Source of the DNA: Zopfochytrium polystomum
Lineage: Eukaryota; Chytridiomycota; Chytridiomycetes; Chytridiales; Chytridiaceae
Assembly (NCBI GenBank): GCA_025765615.1
Contig: JAIVFJ010000044.1
Span: forward strand, 1-64,000
DNA length: 64,000 nucleotides
Direction of reading: 5' to 3'
In this document: piece after piece, positions 49,015 to 58,904 of the stretch
Layout of the letters: every line of letters starts with the position of its first letter
Numbering within the stretch: the first letter of the stretch is position 1
Translations under genes and position numbers: made by a program
Notes under the pieces: model-generated
The model's database searches: none
What the model was told of the DNA's origin: nothing
What the model saw: the letters and a program-made list of their open reading frames with translations, nothing else

Positions 49015-50178
49015 CTAGACGACCTGAGCGATCAGCTCCTTCAACACCCGCATGGGCAGACCAATGATTGAGTCTGCATCCCCCTCCCGCTTTCCGAGGT
49101 GCTCGGTGAGCAAGGGGTCGTCGATCATGAAGCCTCCACAGCAGTGGAAAACGGAGCCCTGCGCAATGAGCTTGTCGATGGTGGAGTCTGGGATCTCGTT
49201 AAAGTACTGCGTTGCAATGTCTACGGCCTTTTTTCATTACGGGTTGAGCAGATTTCAGGAAGGGGTCGGGGTGCGGAATGGGAACGGGCAAGGAGGGAAA
49301 AAGCCGAGAAAGAAGCTTTCTTTTGTACCTCGGCGCGCTTGCGAGTGACAGAATTGACCACGATAGTTGCCCCGACGGTTTGAGCGGGAGCGACTGAGTA
49401 GCTCCGCAAGAACTCGCGGGCTTCCTGTCATAATGGGTTTCGCAGGTCGGTTGTGTGATTGTGTTGGTGCGATGCTCTTTCGCGAAATGGGTCTTTTACC
49501 TCTGCAGTTTCGGGCTTCTCTCGAATCCGACCCTTCCACACGACGACTTGGTCGCACGCAATCACGATGCAGTTTTTCCCGGCTGGTAGCTTCCCGCTGT
49601 CCAGCAGCGCATCCATTTTTGCGCGGGCAATCCTGGAAGGAGGCGAGTAAAGAAGGGGACGGTGGGGCGTGTGTTAGCTCGAATAATTTGGTTGACGCAG
49701 AGGGACGGGAGGTGTATAGCTGCGACTCAACTGCATCACCAAGGATGATGGGTCAGCCCCTTCGCCTCGGAAACCTTTTTTTTTTTTGTTTTTTTTTTTT
49801 GTTATAAGTGATGGAACGTCCTCGTTCGCGAAGCAACGCATGCAATCCCCACGGCAGCAAGACTGCAGCCGTCCAGCGCGCGCGCGATACACCCGACGCG
49901 GCCCCCGCCTCTCGCGATCACTCTCCCGCGCCCCCTCCACTCGGCTGGATAGAGACCCGCTCGCCGTCGCAGTCGCTCGCAGTGTACTCTCGCTCTGTAT
50001 CTGTCGGTCGTTGCTCACCGATGCCCTTCTCGTCGATGGCAGCTACGGCCGTCACGTAGTCGACGTTGGCGGCGTTGAGAACGGACGCGCGCGACTTTGA
50101 CGACGAGCCGAGGACCAGCACGAAGCCGTCGGGCACGATCGAGGTCTTCTTGCAGGTGCCGTTGGTGGTGCTCCTCAT
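49015..50178 (-). CDS. Maf-type nucleotide pyrophosphatase
   Basis: Maf/ASMTL N-domain family, house-cleaning hydrolases of non-canonical or methylated nucleoside triphosphates. Exon 1 (50019-50178) carries VLVLGSSSKSRASVL, the substrate-binding S-S-x-x-R/K-R start, and DEKGIG. Later exons give IARAKMDALL, CIVIACDQVVVWKGRIREKP (the catalytic ACDQ and the E-KP motif), AREFLRSYSVAPAQTV, IVVNSVTRKRAE, then FHCCGGFMIDDPLLTEHL and ADSIIGLPM, close to the plant/bacterial Maf ending. A small exon reading EGADPSSLVMQLSR around 49735-49775 probably bridges exon 1 and the ARAK exon, but its borders are unresolved. It ends at TAG 49015-49017. Confidence 0.82.
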
Positions 50179-50439
50179 TGCGATCGATCGATCGATCTTG
50201 TCTGACTGGTTCGAGGTTTCGGACCGTTTCGGACCTTTGATTCGTTTTTTATTATTTTTTATTTTTTGTTTTGTTTCGTTTCGTTTCGTTTCGTTTCGTT
50301 TGGTTTGGTTTGGTTTGGTTTCAAACACACACACACACACACACCGTGAACTTCAACACTTCAGCAATTTAAAACACTGTCCTGCCGACCCCCCCTATCC
50401 GCGATACACGCCTGCTTTTTGGAAAACCCCGCTTCAAAT
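50179..50439. repeat. Microsatellite cluster between Maf and Dpy-30 genes
   Basis: GATC repeats (50181-50196), a GTTTC pentamer array changing to GGTTT (about 50272-50321) and a (CA)n run (about 50326-50343) follow one another within 160 bp of the Maf promoter. Confidence 0.85.
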
Positions 50440-50569
50440 CTACGGAGAGGGCTCGCCCTCCACTCCCGCAGCAGGGACAATCTCGTTGCTGGCACCGTCG
50501 CTCCCTGGAACCGACAGACCCGCCGCTGACGATTCGGCGGCTTCAGTGTTAGAGGCAGTCGGTGCAGCA

Positions 50570-50605
<36 letters not shown>

Positions 50606-51624
50606 GCGTCCACCGCTGGAAGCTCCTCGGCAGCCTCCGAATCCGCCGCGACCGCACCAGCGACAGCGACGTCCACGGGCACGTCGTCCACGGCGCCAGC
50701 AGCGGCAGTAGCGGTGCCAGGGCTACCCTCCTCTGGTGCAGCAGGCAAGTCGCCTTCGGGCGGCAGCGGCGAGGGTTGCGTGTCCGCCTCTCCTGCTTCT
50801 TCGTGGCGCGGAGGCGAGGACCTTTCTGACTCTCTGGTTTCTCCACCTCGTTCTCCCAGTTCGCCTTTTTTTGGTTCATGTTCTTGGCTATCCTTCTCCT
50901 CCTTTTCGCGGTCATACTGATCCGAGATTGGCACGTCGCCGGGCGCGCCAGCGTCTGTGCCGTGTAGGGTCACGACTTTGGGCACGGCGCCCCCGCCCGA
51001 CTGATCTTCCCTGCTCGCCTTTCCTTCGATTTGCTGTGAGCTGTGACCGTCACCGGCTTCCGGCAGCGCCGCGGTGACTGTCGCCGTTGCCGTTGTCTTA
51101 GCCGACGTCTTCGGTTTTGTCGCGTCGTCGTCGCCGTCCCCGTCGCTCAGAGCGTGCTGCACGCCGTCATGGACTCCGCCAAAAACCAAATCGTAATCGA
51201 CGTGCTGGGGCTTTTTAGTGCGCGCAAACAGCTTGGGTGGCTTTGGAGCGGCGAGGTCCGGCTTCGCGGGGGTGCCGCGGTCGACCAGAAAGTGTCCCAG
51301 TGCGTCGATGGGGTCCTTGGGCTTTGTCAGGAGCACGTGCACGATGCCTGCGATCAGTGGCCCGCTGATGCCCGGGGCCTGCAGGTACGCCGAGTTGTAG
51401 GTGAACGGAATCGACCCCATCATCAGCGACGTAGGCGGCAGCGCGGGGGCCCTGGAGGTGGCGGTGAACGCGTGGCCGCCCAGCGTTTCGCCGGAACGAG
51501 TCGCCGTGTCGGAGCCTGGCGCGGATTTCTCGCGACTGGAGGCCGTGGCAGCCGCGCCGGCGGCGGCGGCGGCTGTTGTCGTAGTGGTGCGGAGGACGGG
51601 GGTGGTGTCGGTTGTGCTGTGCAT
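50440..51624 (-). CDS. Dpy-30-motif protein with Ala-rich acidic tail
   Basis: Single-exon frame of 394 residues from the ATG at 51624; the open frame extends a few codons upstream without an ATG. After a Thr/Ala-rich N-terminus, residues around 90-125 read NSAYLQAPGISGPLIAGIVH then VLLTKPKDPIDALGHFLVDRG. This is the Dpy-30 helical pair (YL...V.P.L..GL..L...KP.DPI..L..FL) used for dimerisation and docking to AKAP-like partners in COMPASS or in flagellar radial spokes. The tail is acidic and Ala-rich, with a poly-Ala run encoded by a GCA microsatellite at about 50565-50600. Which complex it serves cannot be told. Only the short Dpy-30 segment is conserved. Confidence 0.75.
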
Positions 51625-52560
51625 GGGGACGCGGGCCACACCGATTGTCCCCCGCGCTTTTTGAAATTTCGAGCGGTTTTCGCGTTCGCGTTTTCTACTT
51701 TTTTATTTTTTTTTTTTGCGTTGGGGCTTACACTTGTTGAGTCTTGATAGATTATGGGAAGGAGCTGTTTTGGTGGTAATGATTATATGCACGCTATAAT
51801 AGTTGCAAGGCGAGTGTGACTTGCACAGGGTAAAAACCTCTCCTATGTTATCTGCTTGAGCAGAGGAGGAGGAAAACTGTTCACTGGGTTTCTGTTCCAC
51901 CTGATACTTGGAGTATTTGTCAACAGCACAAGCCAGCGCCCAGGTCTGCATTGGCAGTGGCTCTCTCTCACCTGAAAACAGTCTACTCTGAGTGAGTGAG
52001 TGGACGGAGTGAATGAAGTGGAGATGTGTGTTTGTGGGTGGTCCTTCTCCCCAACTTGGAGAGAAAGAGAAAACTCTGTCATGAATAATTGATATATAAT
52101 GATGATATGCACACTGTAATAGTTGCTAGGCAAGCGTGACTGGCACAGGGTACAAACTTCTCCTATATTATCTGCTTGAGCAGAGGAGGAGGAAAACTGT
52201 GAGATTCCTAATCTCACTGATCATGGTCTTAGCTGGGGTCTCCCTAAAAGCACTTCCCCAGTTGTGACTATGTCATTATATTGGCCCCTATATTTATTTT
52301 CATCTTTATTGCCATTCATCACATCCCTCATAGGCTCTAGTGTTTATCACTATGGAAGAGCATCCTGTGTTCCTTGTGCTGAATGGGCCAAAGCACAAGG
52401 GGCACACCCTTGTTCACCTTATTTTTACTCATTTTCCCACCTTTCAATCCACTGTCCCTACACTGGTGTGGCCTCAAGGCCTCAAATTATGTTCATCCCA
52501 AATTTGAAAGCAGGAAAGACACTGGGTGAAGAGGAGCACATGGTCAAAACCTTCTAAGTA
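51625..52560. repeat. Repeat block with 107-bp direct duplication and gypsy pol tail
   Basis: Two copies of a ~107-bp unit at 51774-51880 and 52094-52200 (ATGATTATATGCAC... to GAGGAGGAAAACTGT), about 320 bp apart and diverged by roughly a tenth. From 52264 the sequence ends in GAGGAGCACATGGTCAAAACC, matching the end of the gypsy pol frame at 30.96 kb. Confidence 0.6.
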
Positions 52561-52611
52561 AGAAGTGGCCCCGCTGTCATACCTGAGGATGTGAGATTAA
52601 AAAAGAGGTAC

Positions 52612-53433
52612 TGCGATACTACACTAAGGTCTCAGTGATAAAGTCTAGGATTTTATTCGCAAAAACAAGTGTGCCCGTCATAAAACCGCAAGGATCGGGA
52701 CCTCTATTATTATTCCAGGTTCTTTAGTTTCCAAGGCGTTATCAAAGTGTATTTGCGGATAACCCATCTTTATTATTGGGCCTGCTTTTACTACTTTCGT
52801 TTTAACAGTTTCTGTTGCACCAGGGTTTTCTCAACATATTTTCTTTTTTGGTGTCTAACAGAGACTGCCCAACTGCTTAGGGATGGGGTGCCTGACAGGC
52901 TGTACCCCAAGCCCGCCTAATTTATTATTTATTTTCGGTGTTGTACATACACGCATAGGGGTTGGAGGGGACTTAGAGCATTTGTGGCAGATGCTCCAAG
53001 TCAGAGGGTTGACTTGTCAATTTTCTCTCTCTCTGTCTTTGGGCCATTTCGCTTTTTCCTTTTTCTTCAATCTGATTTCTGTCCTTTGGCACCAATACAG
53101 AGTCCCTTCAAATCCATCTGGCTCACGAAGGTGAGGGTAGTGAGAGATGGTACACACCCGGGTGTGTACATGGTCCCTTCGTGGGGCTCCTCTTAAGGGG
53201 CTGTGGGTGGCGAATGCAGCTGGCCCCACCAGCGACTGCGTGACATTGCCAGCTCTGTGTTGGAGTGAGGATCCCTGGCGCTTGCCCGCCGCAACAACAG
53301 TGGTGGTGGTGGCGATGACAACAGCGTTGTCGTCCCCAACCTTCCCGTCCCCGCGAGGGTGTTGGTGGCCGCGCTCAGTGCAGCCCTGGACACCTGAGAG
53401 TTCGACCTACGAGTGCCTGCCTCAGTCCTATTG
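52612..53433 (+). mobile_element. Gypsy LTR (family C), copy 2, truncated by insertion of the HSE-bearing LTR
   Basis: Starts TGCGATACTACAC after the polypurine tract AAAAAAGAGGTAC and follows copy 1 (31039) in order through the CATTTCGCTTTTTCC and AATCCATCTGGCTC blocks. It stops at TCCTATTG, where TGTTATGAATCACC begins. Copy 1 continues past this point, so the break is an insertion or recombination here. Confidence 0.7.
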
Positions 53434-53815
53434 TGTTATGAATCACCCTCTGGAAACCTCTGGAACCTTCTAGAACATTCCTTCATGGAACCTTGTGGAA
53501 CCTTCTGGAACCTTCTTTGCTTTCCTGACTTGTCTTGTTGTCATTGGTATCATTGGTATCAGTGTATTACTAATTGCGTTTTCTGGAACTTTCTTTGAGT
53601 CTTGACAAGGAACACTCTCAAAAGGTATAAAAGGGGGATGGGGGACCTGTCCCATCCCTCAAGTGAATTATTGTTTCCAATACAATCATCACTCCTCTCA
53701 GTTCCTTGTCTGCCTTGTCCTGTCCTGCCCTGTTCCTGACATCATAATTCACTTCACCCTCTCCTACTACTCTCTCTGCCTTGCCTTGCCTTGTCCTGCC
53801 ATGTTCCTGACAACA
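53434..53815 (+). promoter_or_regulatory. HSE-bearing LTR promoter, copy 2
   Basis: Same sequence as 25298-25645 with a handful of substitutions. Perfect four-unit heat-shock elements at 53462-53481 and 53497-53516, TATAAAAG at 53626-53633. It begins with intact TGTTATG (copy 1 has TTTTATG). Downstream, a TGCCTTG-rich stretch replaces the gag start found in copy 1. Confidence 0.8.
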
Positions 53816-54530
53816 CCAGACCTAGCCCTCGAGAGTAACATGCAAATTCAGCAATTCCCCCCAGGAAAAGAGTTAAAAGCAACTCTTCTTTTGTGTCTTA
53901 TGCTGCTGAACTGACCAGAAACGCGTAACCTGGGGCGTACCACCTCACAGTACTCGACCCACTTTGTAAACCCTGCTCTGACCTACTGCTAACCACACTG
54001 AGGTCAGGGAACGCTCATTTTGAGCTTAAAAGTTGAAGAACTCTTCTACTCAATTACTTGGTCCCTGTGTTCCACTGTAATTTTTCTCCTAACAAAGTTA
54101 AGAAAAATAGGTTGTGCGCTTTGGTACGAAAAATCTTTGTCCCCGTGTAACTCCACTGTTACAAGCAGTACGAAGATGAAACTTGGTAAATAGTTTTATC
54201 ACGGTAATATCTAGGCGCTTCCAAAACGGCGAGTTGCCTTGTTTCCCCTATCCCGAGATAGCGTTTTTCGCTTGGCACTCTGTGAGATTTTGGAAAATTG
54301 ATGATTTTTTGACACCAGCAGATAGAGCTCGCCGAGCTCTATCAGGGTATGAATGTTCATAATTTTCGGATTATTTTCCTGTTACTTGCTCTAGTAGCAA
54401 CTGCCACTGCCTTGTTACTGCATCTGCATTGATTTGCTTGAAAAATTTTACAATATAAATTTGTAAAAGAAGAAAAAAAAAAGAAAGAAAAACTTTTACA
54501 AACAGACACTCCTTCTCGTCTGCACCCGCG
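53816..54530 (+). promoter_or_regulatory. Leader of first unidentified cassette: shared motif, palindrome and TATA box
   Basis: No coding signature. It contains AACAAAGTT (54091-54099), 10 nt, then GGTTGTGC (54110-54117), a motif pair also found upstream of the second cassette. It has a perfect 11-bp-arm palindrome at 54321-54343 (arms GATAGAGCTCG and CGAGCTCTATC) and a TATAAAT at 54454-54460, 71 bp before the ATG at 54531. Confidence 0.5.
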
Positions 54531-56102
54531 ATGACGAGGAGCAAAGGGAAACAGCACGCTTGCCGTTACTGAGGCCCCCCACGAGGGTAGCTCTTCTGGT
54601 TAGTGTTACCCAGGTACCCCGCCTCGTGGCTGCTTCTAAATTCGTCACCCAAAAAGGGATCAGCTGTTCCTACAGACTCCCTGAGATCAACAACACCCCG
54701 TTGGGCTCTGTGATCACATCTGCAACCCCAGCTGCGCCCACCGTGCAGTCGACCTCTCCCGCTGCAGCCCACAGCTCCGCAGCTCCCAAACTGACACCTG
54801 GAAACGTGTCACCCACCTCCGCTTTTGCAACAGCTGGAGCACCGACACGTCAGCCAACTGCTCCTGAGGGGCGCAGCAGTGCAGTTGTGCCGACTATCCC
54901 TCCAGCCCACGGCGCTCCCCCCATTCCGTTTATGGGAGCGAACCTCGCTGTCGTGCCTGTTTGATTTACGCGTGCCGAAGTTCGCCAACAGCTGCAACAA
55001 CAAGGCGCAGTTGCAAACAACCGTGCTGTTAATCAGCAGTACTCCAGCCTTCAGCAGCGTGCTGCCAATTACGCCTGTGTAGCAACGGAGATGAGAGTTT
55101 GTCGCGACCTGGAACGCAAGGAGCAACGCGAACGCGCCCGACCCGCCTGACGCGCCTCTGCTTGTGCAGCTGCATGCCGCGCTGGTGCCCGTCAAGTCAC
55201 AACTCCTGCTGCTACCCCTGCTCCAGTCATGCTTGTCGCAGCGGCTCCAACCTCTGTCATCCCTGCTGCCGTCCCGACAGCAGTGAACGCCCCCAGCACC
55301 ACTCTCATGGATGTTGACCACAATGCCACTCCCGTCGCCGAGATTTCTCCTAATCGAGTCATTACTGGCGACCTTGAACGCATCGTGGTACAAACGGCAA
55401 CCGTACCACCCTGTCCTGGACTGGCCGCTATCTCCCGTCCAATTACAGACGGATTTATCCAGCTTAACACGAAGCTGCAGGGAATTGAGGAATTCAAAGC
55501 TCTTGCCCGACCTGCTCCTGCTACAACAGAAGTGTTTGCGCGCACCTTTACGCCAGCCCTGACGCCGGCTTCCTTGATACCAGCTGCCGCGACGCCGTCT
55601 ACGCCAGTTGAGCTGGACACCGTCATGGTCGATACGCCTGCCAGCCTTCCTGACAGGCCTGTCAACACACTTCCAGAAGTGGCCCAGCTCAATGACATGC
55701 AGTGGGCCCGTTTCTTCAACGACATGGGCACCCCAACCCCTGAGGAAATTGCTCTCTCCTCGGTATACTCTGTGCCTGGAAACAATGCGCTTATCAACGC
55801 GTTTAGTGACATCTTCGAAGGATCTGCCAGCAGCCCTGTCACTCCAACTGCCCTTGCAGCCGCTGCCGCTGCTGCTGCAGTAGCTACGGTGTCAGTGCCT
55901 GTCCCTGTCAGTGCGCCGCCTGCCAATACTCCTGAGGATATTAGTAACACAGACAAGGATACGCTTGAGAGTGCTATCATTCTTGCTGAGCGTTTTGGAA
56001 GTAGGCCCGTTAGCCGCTCTTCTTCCCCGCATGCTGAACCCTGAGTTGTTTTCACGCATTTTTCTGTTTTGTTGGCCTAGAAGCTGCACAAATAGAAATA
56101 AA
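54531..56102 (+). pseudogene. Decayed unidentified coding cassette 1 (Ala/Pro/Thr-rich protein)
   Basis: An ATG at 54531 opens MTRSKGKQHA and soon breaks. A long frame from about 54700 then reads Ala/Thr/Pro-rich sequence, a helical Gln/Arg-rich segment (FTRAEVRQQLQQQ, LQQRAANYACVATEMRV, CRDLERKEQRERARP), and a conserved-looking C-terminal half (ITDGFIQLNTKLQGIEEFK, LPEVAQLNDMQWARFFNDMG, PGNNALINAFSDIFEG), ending at 56044. Two in-frame TGA codons (54962 and 55148) interrupt it, each at a spot where CGA (Arg) would fit. AATAAA at 56097-56102 is a likely poly(A) signal. I do not recognise the family; a gag-like or captured gene is possible. Confidence 0.5.
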
Positions 56103-56203
56103 ACTTGTTTTTCTTGTTTCAACTAATCCTGGACCTATGCCTGTTTTTGTTAACAAAGTTGAAAAAACTTCGGTTGTGCTGCCAACCAGTGGCATCAAAA
56201 AAG

Positions 56204-56210
56204 TATAAAG
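56204..56210 (+). promoter_or_regulatory. TATA box of second unidentified cassette
   Basis: TATAAAG 92 bp before the ATG at 56302, with AACAAAGTT (56152-56160), 11 nt, GGTTGTGC (56172-56179) just upstream. The same motif pair precedes cassette 1. Confidence 0.5.
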
Positions 56211-56301
56211 GGAGGGCCCTCCTGGGTCCCCCCCTCCCCTTTTCCCCACTTGCCCATTCAACAAGAGTGTATAGAAGTTCAAACTCCTAAGAAGCTACAC
56301 C

Positions 56302-57729
56302 ATGGCTGACAGTGTACCTGACACCGAACACGATGCTGATGGGCCTGCCTCTGTGGAAGCAGGTTCTGACACACGCCATCACACCATCGTCACACTGGGT
56401 GACGCTACTGTTGTCATTGCTGATGAGACCTTTCCCAACTGACCGGTAGGCAATGAGGTGGTGCACCAATATATATCATCACTAACTCTGGTATAAGGGT
56501 ATTGTCATTGACGCTGATGGTGATGAGGATGAGAGTGGCCTTCCACAGCGGGGGTTCTTCCAACTTGAGGCTCGAGTCTTCGGTTCACCTGCCACTCTGC
56601 TCTCACAGATGACACTAGTATGGACAGCCACTTTGCTCTCCTCAGCACTACTGGTGGTTATTGCCAAGCCATCCTACCTGAGTCTGAACTTGAGCAGTAC
56701 ATCGTCGGACAGCTGTCCATTGACCTCGATGAACTGATGGCTCATTGCCCATTCCCCTCAATGGATTGATTGGCTTTTTGCCCACCTGCCCTGCAACTGG
56801 CCTGGCGCTCCTGTCCTTACATCCCCCAGCGAGACGGATACATTGGATATAACCACTGCCCTCAAAAACCTGGAAGGCACATACACAATGTCTACCTTCA
56901 TGCACCTCAGTATCCACATCAACTTTGAAACTGCTGTTGATGTGCTTTTCAAACCTGTTGATTTCTACCTCGAAGCCATCGACGCTGATGTTGTCTTCCT
57001 CCCCTGAGAAGGCAAGTTTGTACGACCTGGTGTTGGTATTGTCACCCAAGGTTCGCCCTCAGAGCTCTGCCTGCATCGCTACTTCTGCGTGGTGTACCCC
57101 GATCAACCTGCTGTACCCTGGGTAAATGACAACTGGGCTACCCAGGTTGCTAGTATCCCCAGCTTTTGCACTGCAGCTGAACGACCCTTCTCGATCCCCT
57201 CGTGCGTGGAACGATTCACAGTGCCAACTGAGAGTGGTTGCCTGCGAGTTTTGCCTGATACTTCAGCTTTTGTCCACCCGTGACCACGCATACGCCTTTC
57301 GGCGATGTCCTCAGAGGTCCCCACCTCTGACGCCACTTCCCGCCCTCAGTCATCCCCTTCTGCCCGTTTTGACGCTGAGGCAGCCCCAACTGCAGCTGCC
57401 CGCGCTGCCCTTGCCCGTGCTAATGCCGCCTGCGCTGAAATTGCTGAAGCTGCTGCCTGCAAAGCTGCTTCCCATCGATCTGCTGAACGTGCTGCCCAGG
57501 AGGCTGAACAAGCTGCAGCTGCCCATGCGACTAGCCTCCGTGGCGCTGCTGACACCGCCTGCGGCTCCAGACTTGCTGCCCGAGAAGCTGAGGCTGCTTG
57601 GGCTGAAGAATACCACCAACGTGCTGCCACAGTGGCCCCATCCACTGCTGCTCGAGTTCCAGCTGCGCACGCTGCCAGTCCCACTCGATCCCCATTGAGA
57701 CAATTGTATCGTCGATCACTTGCACCACC
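56302..57729 (+). pseudogene. Decayed unidentified coding cassette 2
   Basis: Opens MADSVPDTEHDADGPASVEA in good start context. Frames that look coding, though broken by frameshifts, include VTLGDATVVIADETF, DADGDEDESGLPQRGFFQL, HFALLSTTGGYCQAILPE, LEGTYTMSTFMHLSIHINF, KPVDFYLEAIDADVVFLP, ELCLHRYFCVVYPDQPAVP and FTVPTESGCLRVLP. A C-terminal Ala-rich coiled coil from 57305 (AAARAALARANAACAEIAEA) follows. TGA interrupts at 56440, 57005 and 57281. It is cut at 57729 by LTR-A. No family is recognised; domain-like globular content suggests a real former gene. Confidence 0.45.
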
Positions 57730-58904
57730 TGTTGAGATTCGACCCACAGGGTACACTACGCCCGTTACTGATGATCCCTTTGAGAACTCCATCCAATCAT
57801 ATTGGATGGGGTGTTTGAAGGGCTCAGTAGATTCAATACTTGAATGGGGCACTCAGAAGGGCTAATCTGTTCTCAATAAAAAGAGATAGGCAAAGGCGGC
57901 TGTTGTTCTAGCTTTGTTCATCCTACAGGTAGGAACAATGCAATTAGAACATGCACAAAAAAGCTCAAACTACGCACTCTGCACATGTAACACAGCACAG
58001 CAAGCATGCAGAAGCAGTGTACCACTGCCCAATGCTCCGGAATTCCGCTCTCTGCACTGGAATTCCGCACTCTGCATCGGAATTCCGCTTCCTGATCTGG
58101 AATTCCAGCTTTCCTGCTGTGCTGTGCAATCTGAGCAATGCAACAGGCATTTAGGAATCGGGGATTGCACCAATCACTGCATTTCTAAAAGTGAGATAAA
58201 AACTGAGCTCACCAGAGATTGCACCAATCATGGATTTCTAAAAACAAGGAAAAAAGCGGCTTGTTTCCCAAACAAGCTTCCTGATTTGGAAACAGCCAAA
58301 CCAATTTACAAGCAACTGTTTCTCAAACAAGCTGTAAATTGGTTCCTGGTGGTACTCAGCCCAGACAAAGTGCTCAGCCCAAGGTGGTACTCAGCCCTGG
58401 CTGGTGCTTAGCCCTGGGTGGTGCACAGCCCAGGCTGGTACTCAGCCCTGGGTGGTGCTCAGCCCAGGCTGGTACTCAGCCCTGGCTGGTATTCAGCCCT
58501 GAGTGATGCCCAGCACTGGGTGGTACTCAGCCCTGAATGGGTACTTAGCCCAGGCTGGGGATGGGTGCTCAGCCTGTTTTATCTCATTCTGTGGCCTGCT
58601 CTGTGCAGCCCACTGCTCCCTCTGTTTTCTGATGGCTCCAACCTGCAGGAGTATAAAAGCAGCAACCTCTCACAGAGATCAAACAAAGAAAAAAAAACCC
58701 CCTCCTTGCTGCTTTGACAGAATCCAGTGCAAAACAAGCCAATCTCTCTTCCTCCATTTGCTCTCTCTTCCCTCTCTGACACTCACTCCTCTCTCCTCTC
58801 TCCATCCTCTCACTCCTCTCCCTTTCCATCATCACTGCTCTCTCTCTCTCTCTCTTCATCCCCACACACACCAAGTCCCTCCAGTCCTGGGTGGGATTTT
58901 ATCA
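57730..58904 (+). mobile_element. LTR-A, copy 2 (1175 bp)
   Basis: Starts TGTTGAGATTC and ends TTTTATCA, colinear with 25945-27018 but about 100 bp longer through extra minisatellite units. It has GTATAAAAGC at about 58652, AATAAA at about 57876 and the GGAATTCC repeats. Flanks CCACC and GGAAT do not match, and the left flank is cassette 2 while the right flank is minus-strand copia pol. So one side has been lost or recombined. Confidence 0.8.
58350..58555. repeat. GGTACTCAGCCC minisatellite within LTR-A (long allele)
   Basis: About a dozen or more imperfect GGTRCTCAGCCCWGG units, several more than in the copy at 26548. Confidence 0.8.

Noticed and set aside
54560..55393. Minus-strand Ser/Cys/Gly-rich frames over cassette 1
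   Set aside because: Antisense of Ala/Thr/Pro-rich coding; no motifs.
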